NCBI RefSeq assembly: GCF_021725675.1 | Contig: NZ_JAKJPO010000001.1 | Location: 558,001 to 622,000, forward strand | From: Marilutibacter chinensis | GTDB lineage: Bacteria > Pseudomonadota > Gammaproteobacteria > Xanthomonadales > Xanthomonadaceae | DNA length: 64,000 nucleotides | Direction of reading: 5' to 3' | In this document: positions 36,118-45,229 of the stretch, piece by piece | Layout: each line of letters starts with the position of its first letter | How positions within the stretch are numbered: the stretch's first letter is position 1 | Program-made: the position numbers and the translations under genes | Notes under the pieces: model-generated | Told to the model about the DNA's origin: nothing | The model's database searches: none | What the model saw: only the letters and a program-made list of their open reading frames with translations

Positions 36118-37923
36118 TCACGGTGCGGCAGACGTTTTTCCGTCCGCCACCTGCTGCGTACCGGCAATCCAGGCCTCGACGTTCGCGCGCAGCACCTGCA
36201 TCGGCACGTTGCCGTGACGCAACACCTCTTCGTGGAAGAGTCGCAGGTCGAAACGGTCGCCGAGAGCGGCTTCGGCCTGTTCGCGCAACGCGACGATCTC
36301 CAGCGCGCCGGAGTCGTAGGCGGTCAGCTGTCCGGGCAGCATCGCCATCCGGTCGGCCAGCGCCTCGGTTTCGTCGGGACCGAAGCGGCCGGTCTCCTTC
36401 AGGTACTCGACGGTCTTCTCGCGGCTCCAGCCGAGCACGTGCAGGCCCGTGTCGGCGACCATGCCGCGGGCCGGCCATGCGCGACGCTGGATCTTTGCGT
36501 AGTCGTTGCTGTAGATGCCGGCCTCCTCGGCCAACCGCTCGGCGTAACGCCCCCAGCCTTCGGCATAGGCGGAGTTGAAGCTCAGCTGCGCCAGCGGTGT
36601 CTTGTCCTGGGTGAACGCGAACGCCAGCTGCATGTGGTGGCCCGGGAAGCCTTCGTGCACGGCGGTGATCTCGGCGCTGCCTCGGGTCTCGCTCGCCCAG
36701 CCCTCGCTGTCGATGCGGTAGTACGCAGGCTGCGTGGGATCGGCTGCGGCCTCGTAGTGCGCGCTGGCGCCGGAGCCGCGCATGAAGTCCGGAAACGGCT
36801 CGACCTTCATCTCCTGCTCCGGCAGCGCCAGGAACAGCTTCCTGCTGGCCTCGCGCGATCGCGCGACGACCTCACGCGAATAGTCGATCAGCTCCGCCTC
36901 GCTGGAGAAGCCGTTGTCCGGCGCCTCGCGTACCCGTTCGAGGATCTCGGCAAAGTCGTCGGTGCCGTACAGTTTCTCACCCATGCCGGCAATCTCGGCC
37001 ATGTTCGCCGCCACCGCCTTCGCACCCAGCTCGTGGACCTCGCGCGCGCCGCGATCGAGCGTGGTGTAGCCGCGCAGCGAGGCGTCGTAGCAGGCCTCCC
37101 CGTCCGGGTTGGCCGAGACGCCGAGTTCGGTGCGTGCCTCCGCCATGTACTCGTCGCGCAGGAAATCGCGGTAGCGCGCCAGCGCAGGGTTGACCCGGTC
37201 GCGGATCACCGCTTCGAACGCCGTCCTGAATTCGGAATCGTCGCTGCGCCCGGCCGGCCCGGACAACGGCGAATCGGCGACGCTGGCGGTGGCGAGGCCG
37301 TCGACCTGCCCGATCACCCGTTCGACCACGCTGCGCGGCGCCGAGTAGCCAAGATCCAGCCCTTGGCGCAGGTTGGCGATCTCCTGGTCGACGAAGGCCG
37401 GCAGCGCCGACCAGCGCTCCAGCGCCTGTTCGCGCTCGACGGCGGTCGCGACCGGCTGGAAGCGCGCGTAGCGCGCGAGCATCACCGGCCAGCCGCCCAT
37501 GTGGTTGACGTCCCACAGCTCCGGGCGGCAGACCCGCAGACCCTTCTGCGATTCCAGCCGCTCGGTCAGCAGCGCGTGGTCCAGCTTCAGCGCGGCGGTG
37601 CCCAGCGCATCGCGATCTATCGTCTCCAGCTCGGCCAGCATCGCGTCCTCGGCCGCGTCGATGCGGGCGATGTCCTCCGGCGCGCGCGGCGACCAGTGCG
37701 CATGATCCTTCAGCGGCAGTCCGAGCACGTAGCCGGCGATCGGTTCCTCCTCCAGGCCCAATGCGACCGCGCGTTCGGCCAGCGCCTTCATCCGGGCGTC
37801 GGCGCCTTCATCGGCGACGGCGGACAGTGCCAACGACAGTGCGCAGGCACAGGCCAGCGCACTCCAGCCCGGCACGGGCGTACGGGACGTGCGGCCGGGG
37901 CGGCGGGTCATCGGGTCGGGCAT
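36118..37923 (-). CDS. DUF885 family exported metallohydrolase
   Basis: A 601-residue protein with a signal peptide (about 20-38, ACACALSLALSAVA) and the DUF885 signature TAVHEGFPGHHMQLAF near residue 425, a gluzincin-like HExxxGHH zinc motif; NSAYAEGWGRYAERL downstream provides a further glutamate. Members are thought to be periplasmic carboxypeptidase- or dipeptidase-like enzymes, without settled substrates. The start at 37923 has GGAGAAGGAG 8 bases upstream. It is followed upstream by an M20 homologue in the same direction (126 bases between), so a peptidase pair is plausible. Confidence 0.92.
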   Translation of the reverse strand: MPDPMTRRPGRTSRTPVPGWSALACACALSLALSAVADEGADARMKALAERAVALGLEEEPIAGYVLGLPLKDHAHWSPRAPEDIARIDAAEDAMLAELETIDRDALGTAALKLDHALLTERLESQKGLRVCRPELWDVNHMGGWPVMLARYARFQPVATAVEREQALERWSALPAFVDQEIANLRQGLDLGYSAPRSVVERVIGQVDGLATASVADSPLSGPAGRSDDSEFRTAFEAVIRDRVNPALARYRDFLRDEYMAEARTELGVSANPDGEACYDASLRGYTTLDRGAREVHELGAKAVAANMAEIAGMGEKLYGTDDFAEILERVREAPDNGFSSEAELIDYSREVVARSREASRKLFLALPEQEMKVEPFPDFMRGSGASAHYEAAADPTQPAYYRIDSEGWASETRGSAEITAVHEGFPGHHMQLAFAFTQDKTPLAQLSFNSAYAEGWGRYAERLAEEAGIYSNDYAKIQRRAWPARGMVADTGLHVLGWSREKTVEYLKETGRFGPDETEALADRMAMLPGQLTAYDSGALEIVALREQAEAALGDRFDLRLFHEEVLRHGNVPMQVLRANVEAWIAGTQQVADGKTSAAP

Positions 37924-38049
37924 GGCGGGTTCTCCTTCTCCTTGCGGGTGGATGCGACGCGACTCCGTCGTGAGACTGGCCTCGCCCGACGCGGTCGACC
38001 AGTGCCGATCGGCCCATGGGCGCCATGCCGGCTCGCCGTCGACGGCCGC

Positions 38050-39570
38050 TCAGCGGCTCAGTTCGTACAGGTATTCGACGTAGGACATCACCGCGCCGTC
38101 GTAGCCCTCGACCTTCGGATTCGACGACTCGATCAGGAAATACTCGTCGGGCGCATGCGCGCCGCTGCCATGGCCAAGGCCAAAGTGCCCGGCCGGCAGG
38201 CTCAGCGGCGGATCGGTGAACACGAAGCCCGGATAGGAGCCCGCACCGCGCGGCCACAGCAGCGGGTCGAGCCCATGCCCGCGCAGCACCGCCAGCTGCG
38301 CCTGGATGAGCTCGGCGTCGGCATCGGTGCTGGTCGGATCGTAGCCACCGGTGACGTTGACCTCGATGTCGCCGTAGCCGCGCGCGGCGAGATGCGACTT
38401 CAGCGCGGCGACCGCAGCGTCCTTGCTCATCCCCGGCACCAGCCGCAGGTCGAGCTTGGCCGCCGCGCGATGCGGCAGCACGGTCTTGCCGCCGGGTCCG
38501 GTATAGCCGCCGACCAGCCCCTGGATGTTGACCGTCGGCTGCGACACCAGCCGTTCGTTGGCCTGTTGCCATGGCAGGTCGTCGATCCAGTGCGGCACGC
38601 CGAACAGCTTCTTCATCTCCGCTTCGCTGCGACGCGAGGTCGCGGCGGCGATCATCGCCCGATGCTCCTCGCTCAGCGGCGGCGCGACCGGATAGCCATC
38701 GATGGTGATGGTGTTGCCGTCGTCGGAGACCAGTGTGTCGAGCGCCTTGACCAGCCGCCAGGCCGGACTGTCGACCATCGCCTTCAGCGAGGAATGGATG
38801 TCCTTGGCCGGCCCGCGCCCCCACTTCTCGCCGCTGGCGACCAGCTCCAGCTCGACCACGCCTTTCGCACCGAGACTGACGGTGACCTCGCCATCCAGGC
38901 CCTGCAGCGCCATCGGCATGAACACCCCGATGCTGTCGGCGAGCGCGGCCCGCACCTTCGGATGGAGGACGAACTGGCCGATGTGCGGCGAGCCGATCTC
39001 CTCCTCGCCCTCGGCGACCAGGACCAGGTTGACCGGCATCGGCTGGCCGGCGTCGCGGATCGCGCGCAGCGCCGACAGCATCGCCGCCTGCGGTCCCTTC
39101 TGGTTGACCGCGCCGCGTCCCATCATCACCGTGCCGACGCCCGGACGTTCCGTCAGCTTCGCCTCCAGCGGTGGCGAACTCCATTCGGCCGGGTCGAACT
39201 GCTTGACGTCATACATGAAGTAGACCCCGACGGTCTTCTCCGCCTCTGCATCGAGCGTGGCGAATACCCCGGGCTTGCCATCGGTTTCGATGATCTCGAC
39301 GTGCTGGAAGCCGGCATCCCGTGCGAGCCCGGCCATGTACTGCGCACCTTCGCGCGAGTTCAGATCCTCGGCGGCGATCGACGGCAGCGCGATCCACTCC
39401 TGCAGCCGCTTCACCGAAGCATCGTGCTGCGCGGCCACCTCGGCCCGGATCGCGTCGAGGTCGGGGGGCGCCGCTCGCGCGTCGTCAGCCAGAATCCCAA
39501 GGAAGAAAGAGACGATCAATGCGGCAGACGCCACATGACCACGCCGAGCCAGACAACCAGACAGTTCCAT
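38050..39570 (-). CDS. M20 family metallohydrolase with altered metal-site residues
   Basis: A 506-residue exported protein (hydrophobic segment about 12-33) of the M20 carnosinase/CNDP branch. Against the usual pattern, GHLDVQP is replaced by FMYDVKQ (zinc-ligand His to Met, catalytic Asp kept) and GRGxxDDKG by GRGAVNQKG (bridging Asp to Asn). The Glu pair in VAEGEEEIGS and the C-terminal His in GHGSGAHAPDEY are kept. So the site may bind a single metal or work differently. GGAGGAG before the ATG at 39570 fixes the start. The alignment was done by eye. Confidence 0.87.
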   Translation of the reverse strand: MELSGCLARRGHVASAALIVSFFLGILADDARAAPPDLDAIRAEVAAQHDASVKRLQEWIALPSIAAEDLNSREGAQYMAGLARDAGFQHVEIIETDGKPGVFATLDAEAEKTVGVYFMYDVKQFDPAEWSSPPLEAKLTERPGVGTVMMGRGAVNQKGPQAAMLSALRAIRDAGQPMPVNLVLVAEGEEEIGSPHIGQFVLHPKVRAALADSIGVFMPMALQGLDGEVTVSLGAKGVVELELVASGEKWGRGPAKDIHSSLKAMVDSPAWRLVKALDTLVSDDGNTITIDGYPVAPPLSEEHRAMIAAATSRRSEAEMKKLFGVPHWIDDLPWQQANERLVSQPTVNIQGLVGGYTGPGGKTVLPHRAAAKLDLRLVPGMSKDAAVAALKSHLAARGYGDIEVNVTGGYDPTSTDADAELIQAQLAVLRGHGLDPLLWPRGAGSYPGFVFTDPPLSLPAGHFGLGHGSGAHAPDEYFLIESSNPKVEGYDGAVMSYVEYLYELSR

Positions 39571-39709
39571 CCTGCGCTCCTCCAGTCTCGCTTGCGGATC
39601 CGCCGATACTAACCCGACCGCTTCGATCAGGCCTCTCCGATTCGTTGCCCCCGTTGTGATGCATCGCAACAACCCGGGTCGCGAGCGTCATCTCACTTCG
39701 CGTCGGCGA

Positions 39710-40033
39710 TCAGACCAGCGCGGTTGCCGCCAGCAACAGCGATATGGGCACGGCGACCGCCCAGCTCCGCCGGGGCCACAGGGTCATCAACAGCACCCAG
39801 GCCAGCGCCGCAATCACCAGCGAGGCGGCCCAGAAGATCGGCCCTTGCCCCCAGCCACGGTCGGCCGCCGCGACCGCGAAGCCCAGCGGCAACAGGCACC
39901 AGCCGGCCGCCCGCAACAGGCGGCGCCTTGCCGGCGCCGGGTCGGTACCGAACACGGCCTTGTGGTGTCGGGGCAGGCCCAGCGCCAGCAGGATCCAGGC
40001 AGTCAACGACAGCGCGAGCACGAGTCCGAGCAT
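39710..40033 (-). CDS. DUF3325 membrane protein
   Basis: A 107-residue inner-membrane protein with three to four hydrophobic segments (1-20, 42-60, 67-85, 90-107) and the LPRHHKAVFG motif of DUF3325. Its ATG overlaps the stop of the PepSY gene (ATGA), so they are translationally coupled. DUF3325 genes regularly close TonB-siderophore receptor operons with DUF3649 and PepSY genes; their role is unknown. Confidence 0.87.
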   Translation of the reverse strand: MLGLVLALSLTAWILLALGLPRHHKAVFGTDPAPARRRLLRAAGWCLLPLGFAVAAADRGWGQGPIFWAASLVIAALAWVLLMTLWPRRSWAVAVPISLLLAATALV

Positions 40034-41583
40034 CAGCTTGCCTCCGCGGCCTGCGCCCGGGCCCGGGCTGGTGCCCGCGATGCCGAAGCCGGCTGCCGAC
40101 GCTTCTGCCGGTACGCCAGTGCGGCATAGGCGATGGCAAAGGCGAGCGCGCCAAGGTCGACGGCGGCCAGGGCGTACTCGCCACGCGACAGGGTCGCCAG
40201 CAGTTGGCTATCCGGAGTCGCGAGCGCGTTGACCACCGGCAGGGCCGCCAGCGCGGCCGCGGTGGCGGCGAACAGATCGCGCCAGCCGTGCCCTCGGCGA
40301 TCGCGCCACGCGCCCCAGGCCGCGGCCAGGATCCATGTGATGCAGAACACCGCGACCTCGGCCTCGGCGCGATCGGCCAGACCGGCAGGCAACAGGCGAT
40401 TGGCGAGCAGCATCGAGACGCAGGCCAGCGGCATGCCGGCAACCACGCCGACGTTGAGCCCTTGCACCAGGCCGTAGCCTGACAACGCGCCGGCCTCGGC
40501 CACTCGCCTGGCGCGCTTGCTCACCCACACCTGCATGCCGCTGGCGATCATCACGCATCCCGCAATGCCCATCAGGAAGTACAGCCAGCGCAGCGAGGTG
40601 CCGCCGAACTGTGCCATGTGCATGCCGCCGAGGTAGCTGTAGGTCGTGTAGCCGCCACCGGGTTCGCCTGTCTGGTGCAGAAAGTGGCCGTCGGCGGCGT
40701 CGTAGAACACCTGCTGCAGGTTCCAGGCGACCTTGCGGCTGTGATCGCCACCGAAGGAGATGGTCGCGCTGGCGTCGTCGGGGTGGTGGACGCTGGCCCA
40801 GGTGACCGGGACGCCGAGGCGGCGCTGCGCATCCTCGACCAGGGCGTCGATCGAGTGCAGCCGCGCAAGCGGCTCGCCGACCTCGGGCCGTTCGTACAAG
40901 TCGCCGGCTTCTTCGTAGAACTTCAGGACGTCGCCGTCGTACGCGGCATTGATGCCCGCGAACATGTAGTTGGCCACGAAGATCGCGACACCGGTGTAGG
41001 CGATCATCAGGTGGAACGGCAGCCCCAGCACACCGGTGACGTTGTGGCCGTCGAGCCACGCCCGCTGCCCGCCCTGCTTCGGCCTGAAGGTGAAGAAGTC
41101 CTTGAAGATCCGCTTGTGGATCACGATGCCCGCGACCAGGGCCACCAGCATCAGCATCCCGGCGAAGCCGACGACGTACATGCCGACCGTGCCCGCGTGC
41201 AGGTTGTAATGCAGGGTGAAGAAGAAATCGCCACCGGCGGTATCGGGTACCGGTCCGCCGGTCGTCGGATCCAGTGCCTGGCGGGTATGGCTGCCATCGT
41301 CGTAGTAGACGTACGACTCCATCGCCCGCTCGCGATCGTTGCCGGCCGTCACGTACCACGCATGCGCGTCGGGCGCGCGCTCGCGCGAAAGGGCGATCGC
41401 TCGGTCGAAAACCGGTCGATCCGGCACCTGCACGCCATGCAGCGCCGGCCGCATCCAGTCGTCGATTTCCTTGTCGAAGCAGGCCAGGGTGCCGCCGACG
41501 AAGATCGCGAACAGCAGCCAGCCGACCACCAGGCCGGCCCAGGTGTGCAGCCACGCCATTGATTGCACGAAGGAATTCTTCAT
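40033..41583 (-). CDS. PepSY-associated transmembrane protein (putative siderophore reductase)
   Basis: A 516-residue protein of the PepSY_TM type. The first helix (QSMAWLHTWAGLVVGWLLFAIF, about 7-28) is followed by a long periplasmic region, further helices at about 145-170, 195-220 and 340-360, and more C-terminal helices. Conserved histidines in the helices (WLHTW, GLPFHLMIAY, GGMHMAQF) may hold heme. Relatives such as FoxB- and PiuB-like proteins have been linked to ferric-siderophore reduction or iron release at the inner membrane. It is third in the receptor operon and overlaps DUF3325 by ATGA. Confidence 0.9.
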   Translation of the reverse strand: MKNSFVQSMAWLHTWAGLVVGWLLFAIFVGGTLACFDKEIDDWMRPALHGVQVPDRPVFDRAIALSRERAPDAHAWYVTAGNDRERAMESYVYYDDGSHTRQALDPTTGGPVPDTAGGDFFFTLHYNLHAGTVGMYVVGFAGMLMLVALVAGIVIHKRIFKDFFTFRPKQGGQRAWLDGHNVTGVLGLPFHLMIAYTGVAIFVANYMFAGINAAYDGDVLKFYEEAGDLYERPEVGEPLARLHSIDALVEDAQRRLGVPVTWASVHHPDDASATISFGGDHSRKVAWNLQQVFYDAADGHFLHQTGEPGGGYTTYSYLGGMHMAQFGGTSLRWLYFLMGIAGCVMIASGMQVWVSKRARRVAEAGALSGYGLVQGLNVGVVAGMPLACVSMLLANRLLPAGLADRAEAEVAVFCITWILAAAWGAWRDRRGHGWRDLFAATAAALAALPVVNALATPDSQLLATLSRGEYALAAVDLGALAFAIAYAALAYRQKRRQPASASRAPARARAQAAEAS

Positions 41584-41613
41584 CGTATCCGCCTGTGTTT
41601 GCCGGCCCGAGGA

Positions 41614-41946
41614 TCAGGGCCGTCGCGCGAGCTCTGGGAACAGCATCGTGGCGCCCAGCAGCACGCTCGCGAACAATCCCGGCACCCACCACGCGCGCCA
41701 CGCCGACCGCGCGGCGAACGCGTGGATCGCCGCCGCACACCAGACCGCGAAGGACAACAGGCTGGCCGCGATGACCCGGTCGACCCTGGCGAGTGGAAGC
41801 ACCAGGGTCAGGAACGCGGTTGCGCCGTGCGCGAGGTAGTAGCCGCCCACGACCGCCGCCAATACGCGTGCCGCTACCGCACCGCGGTAGCGCCATCCCT
41901 GCCTGGAGGCGCGACGCGACATCGTGGCGGTCCGGGTCGTCGACAT
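41614..41946 (-). CDS. DUF3649 membrane protein
   Basis: A 110-residue protein with a basic N-terminus and three hydrophobic segments (about 25-45, 60-80, 85-102), matching DUF3649 (VAARVLAAVVGGYYLAHGATAFL). It starts 4 bases after the receptor stop and lies 30 bases before the PepSY gene, so it is part of the same operon. An internal ATG at 41922 is also possible. Its role in siderophore use is unknown; it may be a subunit or assembly factor for the PepSY protein. Confidence 0.85.
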   Translation of the reverse strand: MSTTRTATMSRRASRQGWRYRGAVAARVLAAVVGGYYLAHGATAFLTLVLPLARVDRVIAASLLSFAVWCAAAIHAFAARSAWRAWWVPGLFASVLLGATMLFPELARRP

Positions 41947-41950
41947 CGAC

Positions 41951-44116
41951 TCAGAACCGGTAGCTGAGCGTCAGCGAAGCATGACGCGGCGCACCGTAGT
42001 AGCCCTGCTCCCAATACAGGCTGGGGACGTACTTCTCGTCGGTGACGTTGTCGAGGTTCACCGTCGCGCTCCATTGCGGTGCGAAATCGTAGCGGGCCAT
42101 CAGCCCCAGCAGGGCGTAGGCATCCTGGTTGATACGCGCGGGGCGGCCATCGCTGCCGATGATCGCCGTCTCGCGATAGATGTCGCCCTGCCAGTTCAGG
42201 CGCGCGCCCAGCCGCAGGCCGTCCACGCCGGGCACCTGCCACGTCGTCGAGATCCGGAAGAGCTCGCGCGGGACATAGGTGCGTGCGGTGCGGCCATCCG
42301 CGTCGTCGATCTGCAGCCTGGTGAAGCCACCGGCAACCTGCCAGTACTCGCCGATGCGGCCGGCGACGTCGAGCTCGAAGCCCTGCGACTCGGCATCGAC
42401 ACCGCGGTAATAGGTCTGTCCCGTTTCGGTGTTGAAGCCCGCCGACTCGGCCAGGTTGTCCTGGCGCGTGCGGAATACCGCCAGCGAGGCATTGAGGCCG
42501 CCGTCGAACCACTCGCCCTTGAGGCCCAGTTCCGAGTTGCTGCCGGTCAGCGCGCCGAGCAGACGGTTGTTCCCGTCGACCTCGGACTGCTGGTTGAAGA
42601 TCTCGCCGTAGCTGGCGTAGGCCGAGTAATGTTCGCCCAGGTCCCAGACCGCGCCGGCAAATGGCGTGGTGCGGGTCTCGTCGACGGTATTCGCCTGGCC
42701 GTAGCTGAAACCGCGGGTCTCGGCACGGCTGCGGCTGGCGCCGGTGATCAGTTTGAAATTGTCGGCGAGGTTCCAGCGTACGGTCGCGTAGAAGCTATGG
42801 CGGCGGTAGTCGAATCGGGAACCGTCGGAATAGGCATCGAAAGCGGGCTTCGGGTAGCGACCGTTCCATTCCTCCAGTGGCGGCAGCGGCGTACCAATGT
42901 CGGCGCTGAACCATGAGACCTCCTCATTCTCGCCATCGGCCCAGTTCGCACCGATCACCACGTCGTGCTCGCGGCCACCGAGGGTGACCGGACCGGTTGC
43001 ATAGACGTCGGCGTAGTGCGCGCTGAACTTGCCGTCGTAGTCGGATGGATAGGAGTACAGGCCCAGGCCGGTCTCGCGATCCGGGGTTCCATACACGTAG
43101 AACAACTCGGTATCGCTCTCCATCTTCTCGTAGTTCAGCGACGCCCGCAGGTTCCAGTCGCCGATCGCATGATCGAGCTCGACGAAGGCACGGGTGTCTT
43201 CCTGGTCCCAGAACGACCAGTCCGACGCGGTGCTGGTGGAAACGTCGTAGTCGGTCGGGCTGCCATCGCTGTAGAGCAGCGGCAACGCGCCCCACAGCGG
43301 GCTGTTGGGGTTGTTGCGCTGGTAGGAGACGCCGGCGGCCAGGGTCGTGGCCGTCCCCAGGTCGGCCTCGACCACGCCGTAGTAGACCTGCTTCTCCAGC
43401 GAATAGCGATCCAGATGGCTGTCGCCCTTCTCCCAGGCGGCCACCGCGCGGCCGCGCACGCCGCCCTCCGCCGCGAGCGGACCGGACACGTCGACATCGA
43501 TACGCCGCCTGTCCCAGCTGCCTACGGTGAGCTGTGCCTGGCCGCGCAGGTCGGTGGTCGGGCGCTTGCGCACGAAGTTCACCGTCGCCGACGGATTGCC
43601 GGTCGACGACATCAGGCCATTGGCGCCGCGCAGCACCTCGATGCGCTCGTAGATCGCGGTGTCGAGGTCGCCGTCCTGGATGCCGTACGGCAACGGCAAC
43701 CCCAGTCCGTCGCGCTGGAAATTGGTGATGTCGAAACCGCGCGCGGTGTAGTAGGTGCGGCTGGTCTCCACCGCCTCGACGGTAACGCCGGTGGTCGCGT
43801 CGAGCACGTCATTGACACTGGTCAGGCCGAAATCGTCCATCTGCTCACGGCCGACCGCGCTGACAGACTGCGGCGTCTCCCGTGGCGAGAGTTCCAGGCG
43901 GGTCGCGGTTGAGGTCTGGACGACGCCATACCCGTCCGGCTTCTGGCCGGTGACCCGGACGGTGTCGAGATCGGTCGCATCGGCGCCGGAGGCTGCCGCA
44001 TCCGGGCCGGCAAGCGCGCCGGGGGACTGAAGTGCCGCGGCGATGCAGACGGACATGACGGCGACGGGGATCGACCGCCGGCGGGCATGCGTGGCGGACG
44101 GGGTGTGGACGGTCAT
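41951..44116 (-). CDS. TonB-dependent siderophore receptor (FhuE-like)
   Basis: A 721-residue outer-membrane receptor. A signal peptide (about 18-36) precedes a TonB-box-like LDTVRVTG, a plug domain (about 70-190: ETPQSVSAVGREQMDDFGLTSVNDVL, YTARGFDITNFQRDG, IYERIEVLRGANGLM) and a 22-strand barrel ending SLTLSYRF with the terminal Phe. The plug sequence fits the FhuE/FpvA siderophore group, suggesting ferric hydroxamate (coprogen, rhodotorulate or pyoverdine-like) uptake, powered by TonB-ExbBD encoded elsewhere. Two Fur-type repeats lie 79-116 bases upstream. It heads the four-gene operon. Confidence 0.95.
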   Translation of the reverse strand: MTVHTPSATHARRRSIPVAVMSVCIAAALQSPGALAGPDAAASGADATDLDTVRVTGQKPDGYGVVQTSTATRLELSPRETPQSVSAVGREQMDDFGLTSVNDVLDATTGVTVEAVETSRTYYTARGFDITNFQRDGLGLPLPYGIQDGDLDTAIYERIEVLRGANGLMSSTGNPSATVNFVRKRPTTDLRGQAQLTVGSWDRRRIDVDVSGPLAAEGGVRGRAVAAWEKGDSHLDRYSLEKQVYYGVVEADLGTATTLAAGVSYQRNNPNSPLWGALPLLYSDGSPTDYDVSTSTASDWSFWDQEDTRAFVELDHAIGDWNLRASLNYEKMESDTELFYVYGTPDRETGLGLYSYPSDYDGKFSAHYADVYATGPVTLGGREHDVVIGANWADGENEEVSWFSADIGTPLPPLEEWNGRYPKPAFDAYSDGSRFDYRRHSFYATVRWNLADNFKLITGASRSRAETRGFSYGQANTVDETRTTPFAGAVWDLGEHYSAYASYGEIFNQQSEVDGNNRLLGALTGSNSELGLKGEWFDGGLNASLAVFRTRQDNLAESAGFNTETGQTYYRGVDAESQGFELDVAGRIGEYWQVAGGFTRLQIDDADGRTARTYVPRELFRISTTWQVPGVDGLRLGARLNWQGDIYRETAIIGSDGRPARINQDAYALLGLMARYDFAPQWSATVNLDNVTDEKYVPSLYWEQGYYGAPRHASLTLSYRF

Positions 44117-44194
44117 GGGGGCGTGCTCTTTCAGGATCGTGGACGAACGGCTCGCGGGCGGCTGCGGACATCCGCGACCTGCGCAGCCTGCAAA

Positions 44195-44209
44195 TGAGAA
44201 TATTTCTCA
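44195..44209 (-). promoter_or_regulatory. Fur box 1
   Basis: TGAGAA-TAT-TTCTCA, a perfect 6-3-6 inverted repeat within AAATGAGAATATTTCTCAAT, fits the Fur-binding pattern of gammaproteobacterial siderophore receptors. It lies 79 bases before the receptor start. Fe(II)-Fur would block transcription when iron is plentiful. Confidence 0.87.
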
Positions 44210-44217
44210 ATTTTAAA

Positions 44218-44232
44218 TGGGAAACGTTCTCA
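44218..44232 (-). promoter_or_regulatory. Fur box 2
   Basis: TGGGAA-ACG-TTCTCA, a 6-3-6 repeat with one mismatch, lies 23 bases (centre to centre) from box 1, about two helical turns, so two Fur dimers could bind the same DNA face. Confidence 0.78.
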
Positions 44233-44331
44233 CTTGCAACGCCAGCCGACCGGCACGCGCTGCCCCCGTCTGCTGCACCGTTCGATCGCCCCCCTCCCAT
44301 GACAACCGTCGCCGGCCGCTTCCCTCCGTGT

Positions 44332-44355
44332 CATCGCCCACCTCTGTGGGCGATG
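44332..44355 (-). terminator. Hairpin downstream of YceI gene
   Basis: CATCGCCCAC at 44332-44341 pairs perfectly with GTGGGCGATG at 44346-44355 around a CTCT loop. It lies about 125 bases past the YceI stop and insulates it from the receptor promoter. No T run on the YceI strand, so termination is tentative. Confidence 0.45.
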
Positions 44356-44479
44356 CTTTCAAGGAAGCGTCATGCGGCTACCCCACCCGCTCCCTGATCG
44401 TCCGCATCGGTGGAGCGCCACCGGCCGCCGCCGCTCCCGACGATCGGCACGCGAAACCGCATGCGCCGGTAGAGGCTGC

Positions 44480-45070
44480 CTACTCCCTGCGGATCGCCTC
44501 GACCTGGATCCGCAATGCGACCTTCATGTCGAAACCCCAGTCCTTGCCCGCATCGATGCCGAAGGCCGCGCGGTCGATCGTCGCGTAGGCGTCGGCGCCG
44601 CACCAGTCGCGCTTGTACATCGGATGCGGCATGCACTTGAACGACCGGATATCCAGCGTCACCGGCCGGGTCACTCCGCGCAGGCTCAGCTCTCCATCCA
44701 CCCGGGTCGGCACGCCATCGACGAAGTCCGCCAGCGTGCCGGTGTAGGTGGCGGTCGGATGGTTCGCGGTATCGAAGTACTCCGGCCCGGCCATCTCGCC
44801 GTTGAGCACGTCGTGGCCGAAATCGATGCTGGAGAGATCGACCTCGACCTCGAGCGTGCCGCTGCCGGCCTCCTTGTCGAGGGTCACCTCGCCGCTGGTG
44901 CGGTTGAACTTGCCCCGCCACACCGAGATGCCCACATGGTCGGCCTCGAAGCTCGGGTAGGTGTGATCGGGCTCGATCTCGTAGACGACCGGCTCGGCAG
45001 CGAGGGTGGTGGCGAAAACAGCGACGGCCAGGACGGCGGCCAGGGTCGACGGACGGCGGACGGCGTTCAT
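44480..45070 (-). CDS. YceI family periplasmic protein
   Basis: A 196-residue protein with a signal peptide (about 1-24, ending LAAE) and the YceI lipocalin-like beta barrel: YEIEPDHTYPSFEADHVGISVWRGKF opening, then GTLEVEVDLSSIDFG, YFDTANHPTATYTG and GELSLRGVTRPVTLDI. Members bind polyisoprenoid or ubiquinone-like lipids in the periplasm and often respond to stress. Two cysteines (in KCMPHP and DWCGAD) may form a disulfide. GGAG precedes the ATG at 45070. Confidence 0.93.
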   Translation of the reverse strand: MNAVRRPSTLAAVLAVAVFATTLAAEPVVYEIEPDHTYPSFEADHVGISVWRGKFNRTSGEVTLDKEAGSGTLEVEVDLSSIDFGHDVLNGEMAGPEYFDTANHPTATYTGTLADFVDGVPTRVDGELSLRGVTRPVTLDIRSFKCMPHPMYKRDWCGADAYATIDRAAFGIDAGKDWGFDMKVALRIQVEAIRRE

Positions 45071-45229
45071 CTCGGTTCTCCGGTGGTCAACGGGACGACG
45101 GTTCGCCGCCCTCTTGCCCGTACGACGGACACGGGCCGCGCGATTCGACAATCGCCGCCCGGAGACCATGCCGGATCTTCCCGGCGAGTGCATCGGACCG
45201 GCTCGGCAGACAGCAGGCCCGGGGCCGAT

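Larger units (their letters stand above)
44117..44479. other. Intergenic region upstream of the receptor operon
   Basis: These 363 bases hold the two Fur-type repeats (44195-44232), the probable promoter of the receptor operon (a minus-strand TATTCT lying inside the first Fur repeat is a candidate -10), and a 10-base-pair hairpin at 44332-44355 beyond the YceI gene. The rest shows no recognisable element. Confidence 0.6.

Noticed and set aside
36214..39612. A 1132-codon open frame on the plus strand across the DUF885 and M20 genes
   Set aside because: It is antisense to two clear peptidase genes, crosses their intergenic gap, and encodes a His/Arg/Gln-rich product typical of antisense frames in GC-rich DNA.
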